The notes under the pieces were generated by a model. That model ran no database searches and was not told where the DNA came from. It saw nothing but the letters and a program-made list of their open reading frames with translations. From an uncultured Candidatus Saccharibacteria bacterium (GTDB lineage Bacteria > Patescibacteriota > Saccharimonadia > Saccharimonadales > Saccharimonadaceae): 57,848 bases of DNA. Where the stretch lies: positions 284,120 to 341,967 of the forward strand of contig CAMZIL010000001.1 in NCBI GenBank assembly GCA_947307225.1. The letters run 5' to 3'. Below, piece after piece: positions 34,625-46,950 of the stretch (its first letter is position 1; each line of letters opens with the position of its first letter). The translations under genes were made by a program, and so were the position numbers.

Positions 34625-35749
34625 ATGGCATTTCTAAAAGCTTTCGGTGGTGCCCTCGGTGGTGCATTTGCCAACCAGTGGTTGGAATATATGGCTCCGC
34701 CAAGCACAATGACCGATCATACCTTGATCGCAAAGGCTGTCGCAGTTAAGAAAGACGGTAGCGAGAACAACGATGGGGAAGAGAACGCGAACGTTATTTC
34801 CAACGGTTCCAAGTTCATGGTCCCAGAAGGTACCTGTCTTATCACTGTTGAAAACGGTGCTATCGTTAGCGTCGTTGCTGAACCAGGTGGCTATACTTAT
34901 ACTTCCGAGAACATTCCAGAAGCAAAGTCTATGTTCGCTGGTGATGGCTTCTTCGCAAGCACCTTTGGCCAGAGCTTCAAGCAGTTCAAGTTTGGTGGCC
35001 AGCCAGGTAACCAACAGCAGGCTTACTATGTAAACCTCAAGGATATCATGGGCTTGCCATATGGCACGCAGAACCCAATCCGCTACACGGATGGTAAGTT
35101 CGGCGGCGCTATGCTTGCAGTCACGAGCAACGGTACCTACACCATCAAGGTCGTAGACCCAGTTCTCATGTTCAAGAACCTTATCCCAACTGATATTACT
35201 TCCGGCCAGGGCCGTGGTCAGTTTGATCTCGGCGAAGGTGACGGTGGCGTCGAAGAAAGCCTCTTCTCTGGCTTCATCGGCTCTCTCGCAACTGCACTTT
35301 CTGCATTCACCAAGGGCGGTAAGTCTATCGACGACATTCAGGGCGGTACGGTTGAGTTCGCAAAGGCAGTCAACGAAGCTGTTGAACAGAATTACCAGTG
35401 GGGTACCAAGTATGGTCTCGCTATCGTAAACGTTCAGCCACGTGGCCTCGACTGGGACGAACCATCTGTCGAGAAGGTCGACAAGTTTACTACTGGCTAT
35501 ATGATGCAGGGCAATATTGGCAATGCATACGCTCAGACTCAGGTTGCCGAAGGCTTCAACGCTGCTGGTAACAATGCTGGCACAAACGGCATCATGGGCA
35601 TGGGCTTTGGCATGGGCGCTATGGGTGCAGCTGGCATGAACGTCATGAATAATGGCGGTGGCGATAATCCAATCGCACAGCAGATGCAGCAGAACAATGC
35701 TCCACAGCAGCCTGCAGCTCCAGAAACACCAGCAACTCCAGCGGAGTAG
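34625..35749 (+). CDS. SPFH-domain protein, YdjI/virion-core-like family
   Basis: A 374-residue soluble protein of the SPFH type often annotated as virion core protein, related to B. subtilis YdjI. Residues about 60-280 form the SPFH core (VPEGTCLITVENGAIV, then GGYTY, YYVNLKDIMGLPYGTQ, IRYTDGKFGGAMLAVTSNGTYTIKVVDP). The tail is rich in G, M, N, A, Q and P. Family members gather membrane-linked partners at stress sites. In Bacillus it works with the zinc-ribbon protein YdjG and PspA. Here two zinc-ribbon genes follow directly, which supports the same kind of complex. No PspA gene is seen. Confidence 0.85.
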   Translation: MAFLKAFGGALGGAFANQWLEYMAPPSTMTDHTLIAKAVAVKKDGSENNDGEENANVISNGSKFMVPEGTCLITVENGAIVSVVAEPGGYTYTSENIPEAKSMFAGDGFFASTFGQSFKQFKFGGQPGNQQQAYYVNLKDIMGLPYGTQNPIRYTDGKFGGAMLAVTSNGTYTIKVVDPVLMFKNLIPTDITSGQGRGQFDLGEGDGGVEESLFSGFIGSLATALSAFTKGGKSIDDIQGGTVEFAKAVNEAVEQNYQWGTKYGLAIVNVQPRGLDWDEPSVEKVDKFTTGYMMQGNIGNAYAQTQVAEGFNAAGNNAGTNGIMGMGFGMGAMGAAGMNVMNNGGGDNPIAQQMQQNNAPQQPAAPETPATPAE

Positions 35750-35754
35750 TCTAG

Positions 35755-37248
35755 GTGGTCGAAGCATCGACTAATAACGGTCTGAATCGCTGCCCCCATT
35801 GTGGGGGTAGCGATATCGCGACCGATGAAAAAGAAGGAAAACTGAAGTGTAACTACTGCAAGACGGTTTTTGATGCAATCAGCGACAATGCTGCTGGTGG
35901 CATGGAAAACTTGCATGGTGATACCGTTAACCAGGGTGCATCAGATATTGTCCCTGGTGATGATATTGTTCAGACCTTCAAATGTCCTTCTTGTGGCGCA
36001 GAAGTAGTCATCAATACTGATGAGGCTACGAGCGCATCATGTCACTGGTGCCGTCATATCTTTTCTGTTAACGAAAAGATCAGCAATGGCGCAGTGCCAG
36101 ATTTAGTTTTGCCGTTCAAGATTACGAAAGAAGAGGCGATTGCCAAGGTCCGCGAGTCGGTTGATTTGAACTCGCCAACTTTACTAACGGAATTCCGTCA
36201 GAACTTCAAGCCAGAAGAAGTGCGTGGCGTTTATTTCCCATACATGATCATTGATCTTAATTCACACTGGACTTCGCACGGTGAAGCGCAAAAGACAACC
36301 AGTACGGCACCTCATCCGCCATTCGAATATGAGGAATATAATATCTCGCGTGAGTTTGACTTACTAGTTGATGATTTGACGGTCGAATCATCTGCCGGTC
36401 GGTTGAACCAGGATACCTATGTAAACTCGAACAATATTATTAATGCAATTTTGCCGTTCGATACCGAGAATGCGGTTGCGTGGAATGCAAATTATTTGCG
36501 CGGTTTTGCGTCGGAGCGTCGTAGTGTCGACACGAATAGCTTGAAGGAAGTAGTTGCCTTGCAGGCGGGCGATATGGCTCGTCGCAAAATCAAGGAGGAT
36601 GCTCCGCAGTATGATCGTGGTATCCACTGGGAGAAGGAGCATCTAAAGGTCAATGGTTCCAAGTGGAAGGCGGCATATTTGCCAGTTTGGCTTTATAGCT
36701 ACAAACCAGAGAAAGAATCTCGCATTTATTACATCGCGATTAACGCGCGTACTGGCGAGACAGTTGGCTGCGTGCCGACTGCTCGCGGCTCTTCTGGTCA
36801 AAACATCGAGGCTCGCCATCACCATGAGAATGAAACGCGCTTTGAGATAAAAAATCTCGTCGCGAGGGATGACTTCTCGAAGAAGGGCAAATCGTACAAG
36901 AATGAAATTGATTTCCGTAATGACACGCGCGTGATTGGCTCATTGTCGCATGGGCGCAATGAGATGATTCGGGCGGAGCAGGGACGTTTTGCGCTTGGCC
37001 AGAATTACACGAAACAGAGACCAAAGAAGTCATTCATCAGCAGCTTTATTGAGATTATTATTTGGATAGCTATCATTATGATCTTCATTGCGGCGATAAT
37101 GTCGCCGTCTAGTGGACATCATAGTGGCTCGAGCGGCGGTAGCAGTTACGATTCGAGCTATGATTCTGGCAGTAGTTACGATTCGGGTGGTAGTTATGAT
37201 TCCGGCGGATCGTCAGATTCAAGCGATGGTTTTAGTTATGACTGGTAA
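35755..37248 (+). CDS. Zinc-ribbon membrane protein, YdjG-like (copy 1)
   Basis: 497 residues. Two zinc ribbons lie at the N-terminus (CPHCGG...CNYCK at about 13-35, and CPSCGA...CHWC at about 75-98). A conserved middle part (about 110-350) is shared with the next gene, including GAVPDLVLPFK, FDLLVDDLTVESS, NVINAI-PFDTEN and WKAAYLPVWLYSY. A membrane span lies near 425-450. The tail is a low-complexity S-Y-D-G sequence (about 455-497). It starts with GTG at 35755, with GGAG 8 nt upstream inside the end of the SPFH gene. It probably docks onto the SPFH protein; the role of the Ser-Tyr-Asp tail is unknown. Confidence 0.82.
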   Translation: MVEASTNNGLNRCPHCGGSDIATDEKEGKLKCNYCKTVFDAISDNAAGGMENLHGDTVNQGASDIVPGDDIVQTFKCPSCGAEVVINTDEATSASCHWCRHIFSVNEKISNGAVPDLVLPFKITKEEAIAKVRESVDLNSPTLLTEFRQNFKPEEVRGVYFPYMIIDLNSHWTSHGEAQKTTSTAPHPPFEYEEYNISREFDLLVDDLTVESSAGRLNQDTYVNSNNIINAILPFDTENAVAWNANYLRGFASERRSVDTNSLKEVVALQAGDMARRKIKEDAPQYDRGIHWEKEHLKVNGSKWKAAYLPVWLYSYKPEKESRIYYIAINARTGETVGCVPTARGSSGQNIEARHHHENETRFEIKNLVARDDFSKKGKSYKNEIDFRNDTRVIGSLSHGRNEMIRAEQGRFALGQNYTKQRPKKSFISSFIEIIIWIAIIMIFIAAIMSPSSGHHSGSSGGSSYDSSYDSGSSYDSGGSYDSGGSSDSSDGFSYDW

Positions 37249-37266
37249 ATAAAGAGAGGGCAAAAA

Positions 37267-39390
37267 ATGGCAGAGATGAAGAAAAGTGAGAAAAATGGCG
37301 TTAATCGTTGTCCGCATTGTGGCGCTACCGACGTCAAACTAAACGTAAAAACTGGAAAACTGAAGTGTAATTTTTGCCGCTCCGAGTTTTCGCACAAGGC
37401 CGCAAATGCGCGCGGCGGTGTCGAGAATTTGAAGGGAGATAACATCGGTGAAGGTGCGGTTAATATTATTCCGGATGAGAAGATTATTGTCACTTTGAAG
37501 TGTCCAGCTTGTGGTGCTGAGGTCGTGATTAACACCGATGAGGCCGTGAGCGCACGCTGTCACTGGTGTCGTCATACTTTGTCTTTGAATGAAAAGATGA
37601 AAAATGGTGCAGTGCCGGATCTCGTTTTGCCGTTCAAAACTGAAAAGACTAAGGCAGAAGAAAATATCCGTGCCTTCGTGAAGAAGCGCCAGTTCTTTGC
37701 GCATCCAAAATTCCGCAAGGAGTTTGCGCCAGAAAACGTTATGGGCGTTTATCTGCCATATATGATTGTTGACGTAAATGCGAGCGTTAATATGGAGGGC
37801 GAGGCGGAGCATTTGATTCGCTCCTACACCTCTGGCGGGAAGAGCAAAACTCGTTACTATGATGCAGAGGCCTTCAAAGTTACGCGTAAGTTCGATCTTT
37901 TGGTCGATGATTTGACGATTGAATCGTCGAGCAAGCGCTTGCAGCAGGATGTACACGTAAATACGAATAACGTTATTAATGCAATTATGCCATTCGATAC
38001 TGAGAACTGTATCGATTGGAATCCAAATTATTTGCACGGCTTTGCTAGCGAACGTCGCGATACGAATGTCGGTGACTTGCGTAATCAGCTAAGCCTTCAG
38101 GTTGGTGATATTGCACGCTATAAAGTTAAAGAGTCGATGACTTACTACAACCGTGGCGCAAAATGGGATAAGGAAGACGTTCAGACAAAGGGCACGTTAT
38201 GGAAGGCTGCATATTTGCCAGTTTGGCTTTATAGCTATTTGCAGGACGACGGCAACAAGAAAATGCTTCACTATGTCGCCGTAAACGCGCGCTCTGGCGA
38301 GACGATGGGCTCGGTTCCAATTAATAAAACGCGCCTTATAATCGTTTCGGCAATTATTGAGATTATCGGTATTATTATTGGTTGGTACTGGATTAAATTC
38401 TGGCTCTTTGGTGACATTGATTTGGATGCCGACGACGATAACCCATTCTGGGTTGGTTTGGCCGGCTTTACGCCTGGTTTTATCTTCTATTGGATTCAAT
38501 GCGCACGTTATCGCAACATGAATGCGCGCCACAAACATGAGGCTGAAACGCCGGCTGAGATCAAAAATCTCGAGAAAACTGACGTTTCGATTGGCCGTAG
38601 AAATCATTTGCGCAATTCGCGCATCGCTGGCGAGAATGACTCTATCGTAAAGGGTGTCGTCGCGAAAGCAGGTGAGCGCATGATGGGCGAAAAGATGGCA
38701 AACTGGCTAGGCATTGGCCGTATGGCTGGCACAAAGGCAAATCAGACCGCCGTTGGACAGGACATGGAGGCTAAGGGGCTCCAGCAGAAGAGGGTCGCAA
38801 AGACGATCGTTACAGTTATCGTCGTTATGATGTTGATTTCTTCCATGGTCGTGATGTTCGGCGTTTTGAGTATGTTTGCCAAGAATAGGTCCGGTAAGGG
38901 CGGCGATTCGACCTTGAATAGAGATTTTAAAGATACGTCATCTGCAGTAAAGAAGTGGGCAAGAAAAGAAGATGCAACTTTCAAGACTACTGTGTCCGAG
39001 ATTGCGATTTACAATACTAGCGCAGACGACGGCTATAGCCGCTATCAATTGAGGCCGACGAATTATCATAATGCATTTGAGGTATCAATCAGGGAGAGAA
39101 GTGACGAGAAACTGTCGAACAAACATTTCGTGACGGATTCGGCAAATTATTTGGCCTCTCTCATTGAAAGTCGCGACATTGATCGTCAGATGATTGAAAA
39201 CTTCAAGAACGGCAGTCAGAGTTTGACGGTTGGTCTATATGCAAAAACTTCCAGCAATAGCGATAGAACGATTCTTTGTGATTTGCGCGAGGAAGACAGT
39301 GATAGCAGCCGTCGCAACAAGTATGAAGTCACTTTGAGATGTATTAATGTTGACAAGGTTATTCTCGAGGACGCGGGCATATCGCAATAA
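37267..39390 (+). CDS. Zinc-ribbon membrane protein, YdjG-like (copy 2, longer)
   Basis: 707 residues, paralogous to the 35755 product across the zinc ribbons (CPHCGA...CNFCR, CPACGA...CHWC) and the middle domain. After WKAAYLPVWLYSY it gains an insertion with two membrane spans (about 358-382 and 393-415). A further span lies near 515-540. A C-terminal outer domain of about 150 residues replaces the Ser-Tyr-Asp tail. The two genes are 18 nt apart in one operon, pointing to a local duplication followed by change of the C-terminal halves. Confidence 0.82.
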   Translation: MAEMKKSEKNGVNRCPHCGATDVKLNVKTGKLKCNFCRSEFSHKAANARGGVENLKGDNIGEGAVNIIPDEKIIVTLKCPACGAEVVINTDEAVSARCHWCRHTLSLNEKMKNGAVPDLVLPFKTEKTKAEENIRAFVKKRQFFAHPKFRKEFAPENVMGVYLPYMIVDVNASVNMEGEAEHLIRSYTSGGKSKTRYYDAEAFKVTRKFDLLVDDLTIESSSKRLQQDVHVNTNNVINAIMPFDTENCIDWNPNYLHGFASERRDTNVGDLRNQLSLQVGDIARYKVKESMTYYNRGAKWDKEDVQTKGTLWKAAYLPVWLYSYLQDDGNKKMLHYVAVNARSGETMGSVPINKTRLIIVSAIIEIIGIIIGWYWIKFWLFGDIDLDADDDNPFWVGLAGFTPGFIFYWIQCARYRNMNARHKHEAETPAEIKNLEKTDVSIGRRNHLRNSRIAGENDSIVKGVVAKAGERMMGEKMANWLGIGRMAGTKANQTAVGQDMEAKGLQQKRVAKTIVTVIVVMMLISSMVVMFGVLSMFAKNRSGKGGDSTLNRDFKDTSSAVKKWARKEDATFKTTVSEIAIYNTSADDGYSRYQLRPTNYHNAFEVSIRERSDEKLSNKHFVTDSANYLASLIESRDIDRQMIENFKNGSQSLTVGLYAKTSSNSDRTILCDLREEDSDSSRRNKYEVTLRCINVDKVILEDAGISQ

Positions 39391-39396
39391 CAGTGG

Positions 39397-39408
39397 TAAA
39401 ATAGTTGT
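39397..39408 (+). promoter_or_regulatory. Leaderless promoter of cysS
   Basis: TGGTAAAAT (TAAAAT at 39397-39402) is followed by 6 nt and the ATG of cysS. Confidence 0.7.
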
Positions 39409-40769
39409 ATGAAACTATATAATACACTGTCGCATGGAATAGAAGATTTTACCCCGGCAAATCCGGATGAGGTAAAAATTTATACTTGTGGTCCAACGGT
39501 GTATTCTTTTGCGCATATTGGCAACTTCACGGCCTATGTCTACTGGGATCTTTTGATTCGCGTTTTGCGTCTGAACGGCTGGAAAGAGAAGCGCGTCTTG
39601 AATATTACCGATGTTGGTCATCTAACTTCTGACGCTGATGATGGCGAAGATAAGATGGAAAAAGGCGCTCGCCGCGAGGGCAAGACAGTCTGGGAAGTTG
39701 CTCAGATGTATATGGACGATTATCTTGCAAACTTTCGCAAGCTAGGCTTGATTGAGCCGTATGCGATTTGTCGTGCGACGGATTTTATCGAAGAAGACAA
39801 AAAATTGGTTGAAGCTTTGGATGCCGCTGGCTATCTGTATGACACTACGGACGGCTTGTATTTCGATACATCAAAGTTTCCAAAGTATGCGGATTTTGCA
39901 CGCCTAGATCTCGAGAATTTGCTCGCTGGCGCACGTGTTGAGTTTTCGGACGAGAAACGTAACCCGTCTGACTTTGCGGTCTGGAAATGGATTCGTGGGG
40001 GCGAAGATCATGCGATGAAATGGGAATTCCGTGGTCGCATGGGATACCCCGGCTGGCATCTCGAATGTTCGACGATTATTCACGAAAAGCTCGGTGAGCC
40101 AATCGATATTCACTGTGGCGGCATCGATCATATTCCGGTACATCATACGAACGAGATTGCGCAGTCTGAGGGTGCATTTGGCAAGCAGATGTCGCGTTTC
40201 TGGCTACACAACAATCACATTACAACCGAGGGGCAGAAGATCTCGAAATCGCTTGGAAACGTGTATTATTTGAGCGATTTGGCTGAGCGCGGCTATACGC
40301 CGATTGATTTCAAGATGTGGCTTTACCAGGGCCATTATCAGGCGGAAAGAGACTTTTCGTTTGAGCAGCTCGCTGCGGCGCATTCGCGCTTGATGAATTA
40401 TCGTAATTTCGCAGTTCTGCGCTGGCAGGGCGTTTCGAAGTCTGATTTTGCAGAGGCGCGAGCAGAGATTCTAGAGAATTTGAATTCGAATTTGAATTCG
40501 GCTGGTGCATTTGCTGTATTAGACGGCGTCGCAAAGAGCGGCTTGGCGCCTTCTGATGATTTCTTGAAGTTTATCGATGATGCATTTGGCTTGCAGATTG
40601 CTGAGTCTACGCCAGATATTTCTGAAGAGCTCAAAACAAAGATTGCCGATCGTGTAGCAGCAAAAGCTAACAAGGATTATGCCACAGCAGACAAGCTCCG
40701 CGACGAGATTGCGGAGCAGGGTATTGAATTACTTGATGGCGCCGATGGCGTTAAGTGGCAGTATAAGGG

Positions 40770-40773
<4 letters not shown>
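39409..40773 (+). CDS. cysS: Cysteinyl-tRNA synthetase
   Basis: A 454-residue class I synthetase. The Zn ligand TCGPTVY, the HIGH-type FAHIGNF, LNITDVGH, HLECSTII, HTNEIAQSE and the KMSKS-type KISKSLGN are all present in order. The C-terminal helical domain ends with NKDYATADKLRDEIAEQGIELLDG, as in bacterial CysRS. The mRNA is probably leaderless. The stop overlaps the convergent AI-2E-family gene by 4 nt. Confidence 0.98.
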
Positions 40774-44098
<3,325 letters not shown>

Positions 44099-44111
44099 GG
44101 GTGATATTATA
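44099..44111 (-). promoter_or_regulatory. Leaderless promoter of queA with GTG start
   Basis: On the minus strand TATAAT (44106-44111) is followed by 7 nt and GTG. This is the only leaderless start in the window that is not ATG. Confidence 0.65.
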
Positions 44112-44136
44112 TAATTTTTTTGTTCAATTTGACAGC

Positions 44137-44781
44137 TTAAGCGAGTTTCTTGGCGTTGCAGGCAAGCCAGCAAGCTCTGGCGCCGCCTTGCTGCTCGATA
44201 TCAATATCGGTAAAACCACATTCGCGAACGCAAGCCTCAAGCTCGTCTTTGTCCCAATAACTGAAGTAACGTTCGGCGCCAATTTGGTCGTCGTATTGCC
44301 ATTCTTCGGCGTGCCCCTCTTTATGTTTAACACTAAACGAGCAAATTCCGCCTGGGTTCAGAGCAGAGAACATTTTTGCAATGGCGGCTTTGGCCTCGTC
44401 TTTTTTGAAGTGAACGAGAACGGCGCTGCAGCGAATAAAGTCGTAAGAATCTGGAAATTCGTCGGTGATGAGATTGAATTTAATCGGTGAGAGGCCTTCT
44501 TTTTGGAGGTTTTTGATAAAGAAATCTGCAACATCGCTTGCGGTGATATTTGTAAAGCCGAGCGACTGGAAGGTTTTGATTTCCTGGCCGCTGGCGGAGC
44601 CGACCTCAAATATTTTGGCATCTTTTGGGAGGGAAGCGGTGGCGTTCGCGAGATACTCGCGGCGACGGCGGACGTCTTCTTGATAACGTGGATTAGTTTC
44701 TAGGTCGCGTTTATTACGGTTGAGGTAGTTTTGGCCGAATTGTTCGTAGACCTCAATAGTTTTGTCATTCTCGATGCTCAT
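44137..44781 (-). CDS. Class I SAM-dependent methyltransferase
   Basis: 214 residues with a Rossmann-type methyltransferase fold. Motif I is IFEVGSASGQE (about 56-66), an acidic residue ends strand 2 (ITASDVADFF), and FIRCSAVLVHF and PGGICSFSVKH follow as motifs IV and post-motifs. The substrate is unknown. Short homologues act on small molecules, quinones or proteins. It is divergent from ychF, and their start codons are only 18 bp apart. A TATTAT lies 6 nt before the ATG. Confidence 0.85.
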   Translation of the reverse strand: MSIENDKTIEVYEQFGQNYLNRNKRDLETNPRYQEDVRRRREYLANATASLPKDAKIFEVGSASGQEIKTFQSLGFTNITASDVADFFIKNLQKEGLSPIKFNLITDEFPDSYDFIRCSAVLVHFKKDEAKAAIAKMFSALNPGGICSFSVKHKEGHAEEWQYDDQIGAERYFSYWDKDELEACVRECGFTDIDIEQQGGARACWLACNAKKLA

Positions 44782-44799
44782 AATGATATAATAACAGAT
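44782..44799. promoter_or_regulatory. Overlapping divergent leaderless promoters (methyltransferase and ychF)
   Basis: The plus-strand -10 box TATAAT (44787-44792) lies 7 nt before the ychF ATG. The minus-strand -10 box TATTAT (44788-44793) lies 6 nt before the methyltransferase ATG. The two boxes share five base pairs, and both -35 regions must lie inside the opposite coding sequence. Confidence 0.75.
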
Positions 44800-45858
44800 A
44801 TGAGTTTAAAGATCGGAATTGTTGGTTTAGCGAATGTTGGTAAAAGCACACTTTTTAATGCGTTAACGAACGCTGGCGCTTTGGCTGCAAATTATCCTTT
44901 TGCGACGATTGAGCCAAATACTGGTATTGTTGGTGTTCCAGATGAGCGTTTGGATGTGCTTGCCAAGATGTATGAGTCGGATAAAAAAGTTCCGGCAACG
45001 GTTGAATTTGTTGATATTGCAGGGTTAATTGCAGGCGCATCGAAAGGTGAGGGCCTTGGTAACAAGTTTCTTGCAAATATTCGTGAATGCGCAGTGATTT
45101 GCCATGTGGTGCGTGCTTTTGCCGATGCGAATGTGACGCACGTTGCGGGTGGTCCAGATCCGAAACGCGATATCGAGACTGTAGAGACCGAGCTTGCTTT
45201 AGCCGATATCGAGACACTCGAAAAGACTTTGCCAAAGATTCAGAAAGAAGCACGTGGTGGCGATAGAGATGCAGCGAAGCGTGCCGAACAGGCGAGTGCA
45301 GCGCTCGAAGCTCTAAAGAGCGGGCAGACGCATATTATGCCGGTTGATGGCCTAGATTTGCTTTCCGGCAAACCGGTCTTCTTTATGTTCAATATGGACG
45401 AAAATGAATTGACGGACGATGCGAAGCGCAAGGAATTGGCGGATTTAGTCGCGCCGCAGAAATGCGTGTTCGTGAATGCAAAGCTCGAATCCGAGATGGC
45501 CGATATGAGCAAGGAAGACAAACAAGAATTCCTCGATAGCTATGGCATTACTGAGGATGGTTTGACGCAGCTCGTTCATGTTGCATATGATACTTTGGGC
45601 TTGCAGAGTTATTTGACGGCGGGGAAGAAAGAAACCCGTGCCTGGACGATTCCAAAGGGCGCGACGGCGCCAGAGGCAGCAGGCGTTATTCATACAGACT
45701 TCCAGCGTGGCTTCATCGCAGCCTCTATCTGTAGTTATGATGATTTGGTTCGACTTGGTTCGGAAAAGGCCGTAAAAGAAGCCGGCTTAATGCGCACAGA
45801 GGGCAAAGATTACGTGATGCGCGACGGCGATGTCGTCGAATTTAAATTTAATGTATAA
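44800..45858 (+). CDS. ychF: Obg-family ATPase/GTPase YchF
   Basis: A 352-residue YchF/OLA1 protein, a ribosome-associated nucleotidase involved in stress responses. The P-loop is GLANVGKST (about 9-17), followed by FVDIAGLI, the base-recognition NMDE (the YchF form that favours ATP over GTP), and a C-terminal TGS domain ending with RDGDVVEFKFNV. The start at 44800 was chosen because a TATAAT lies 7 nt upstream and the product begins MSLKIGIVGLANVGKS. The ATG at 44731 lies inside the divergent gene. Confidence 0.97.
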   Translation: MSLKIGIVGLANVGKSTLFNALTNAGALAANYPFATIEPNTGIVGVPDERLDVLAKMYESDKKVPATVEFVDIAGLIAGASKGEGLGNKFLANIRECAVICHVVRAFADANVTHVAGGPDPKRDIETVETELALADIETLEKTLPKIQKEARGGDRDAAKRAEQASAALEALKSGQTHIMPVDGLDLLSGKPVFFMFNMDENELTDDAKRKELADLVAPQKCVFVNAKLESEMADMSKEDKQEFLDSYGITEDGLTQLVHVAYDTLGLQSYLTAGKKETRAWTIPKGATAPEAAGVIHTDFQRGFIAASICSYDDLVRLGSEKAVKEAGLMRTEGKDYVMRDGDVVEFKFNV

Positions 45859-45864
45859 AAATAT

Positions 45865-45900
45865 TTGTTTTTCTTATGACGCTTATGCTATAATTTTGGT
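45865..45900 (+). promoter_or_regulatory. Leaderless promoter of the pil operon
   Basis: TTGTTT (45865-45870) and an extended box TGCTATAAT (TATAAT 45889-45894) are 18 bp apart. Six nt later is the ATG of pilM. The segment GCTTATGCTATAAT recurs almost exactly at other genes of the window. Confidence 0.78.
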
Positions 45901-46947
45901 ATGAGTCTAGGTTATGGGGTGGGCGACTTCTTCGCCTTGGATATAGGATCAGATGCACTTAGAATGATCGAGCTGTCTGGCAACGCTCAGCACGGCTGGG
46001 TTTTGCAGCGTTTCGCATATGTGCCTGTGAGCCGCCAGATTCTGCAGGATAGTAGCGACGCTGGTAAACGCCGTCTCGGTGAAACCATCGTTCAGGCCGC
46101 AGAACAGGCGGGTATCAAAACTAAAAATATTGCTTTGGGTCTTCCTTCCAGCAAGACCTTTACGACTATTATCGAAGTAGCTACTCAAGATAAGAAGTCA
46201 ATCGAAAAAATTGTTAAATACCACATCGATCAGTATATTCCGATGCCGGTCGAGGATGCGAAGGTCGACTTCGTAGTCTTGGGCCCAAGCCCTAACGACC
46301 CGGCGATTACTGAAGTTTTGTTGTCGTGTACTTCTATTAAGTACGCAGAAGAGCGCATGGAAGGCGTTGAAAGCTTTGGGTTCAACTTGATTGCCCAAGA
46401 GCCAGAGCCGATTGCAATGTCGCGCTCATTGACCCCTCCTGGATTAACTGATGCTCGTTTGATCATTGACTTCGGTGAAGATTCCACCGATCTCTCGATG
46501 GTCTACGGTGCACCACGTCTTGTTCGTATGCTTCCTGGCGGTTTGTCCGTCCTCGTTCGTACGGTTGCTAACTCTCTCAACGTAAAAGAGAGCCAAGCAC
46601 GTCAGTTTATTTTGAAATTCGGTCTTGCGCAGGACAAGCTCGATGGCCAGGTCTTCAAGGCGCTTGATAGCACACTTGAAAACTTTGCTTCTGAGCTCAC
46701 GAAGTCTGTACGCTTCTTCCAGACGAAGTATCCAAATGTCAATGTTGGCGGTATTGTTCTTTCTGGCTTTGCCGGCATTATTCCATTCATGGCAGAGTAT
46801 ATTGAAGCGAAGACTGGCATTCAGACGATTCAGGGCAATCCATGGCAGATGGTAAAAGTAACGCCACAGCAGCAACAGGCTTTGTCGCAAGTCGCGGCAG
46901 AGTTCGCAGTCGCAATTGGCTTGGCAGAAAGGTCAAATTCGAGGTAG
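45901..46947 (+). CDS. pilM: Type IV pilus assembly protein PilM
   Basis: A 348-residue actin-like ATPase of the PilM family that sits at the inner face of the membrane and binds the PilN N-terminus. FFALDIGSDALRMIEL (about 11-26) is the first phosphate loop. LIIDFGEDSTDLSMVYG (about 187-203) is the second. VGGIVLSGFAGII is the adenosine-binding block. It opens the operon pilM-pilN-pilO-small gene-pilB. PilC, PilT, PilD and pilins are not in this window. Confidence 0.95.
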   Translation: MSLGYGVGDFFALDIGSDALRMIELSGNAQHGWVLQRFAYVPVSRQILQDSSDAGKRRLGETIVQAAEQAGIKTKNIALGLPSSKTFTTIIEVATQDKKSIEKIVKYHIDQYIPMPVEDAKVDFVVLGPSPNDPAITEVLLSCTSIKYAEERMEGVESFGFNLIAQEPEPIAMSRSLTPPGLTDARLIIDFGEDSTDLSMVYGAPRLVRMLPGGLSVLVRTVANSLNVKESQARQFILKFGLAQDKLDGQVFKALDSTLENFASELTKSVRFFQTKYPNVNVGGIVLSGFAGIIPFMAEYIEAKTGIQTIQGNPWQMVKVTPQQQQALSQVAAEFAVAIGLAERSNSR

Positions 46948-46950
46948 TTT

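Noticed and set aside
34634-35767. 377-codon open frame antisense to the SPFH gene
   Set aside because: It is an exact shadow of the SPFH gene in another frame, rich in W, L and C, without upstream signals.
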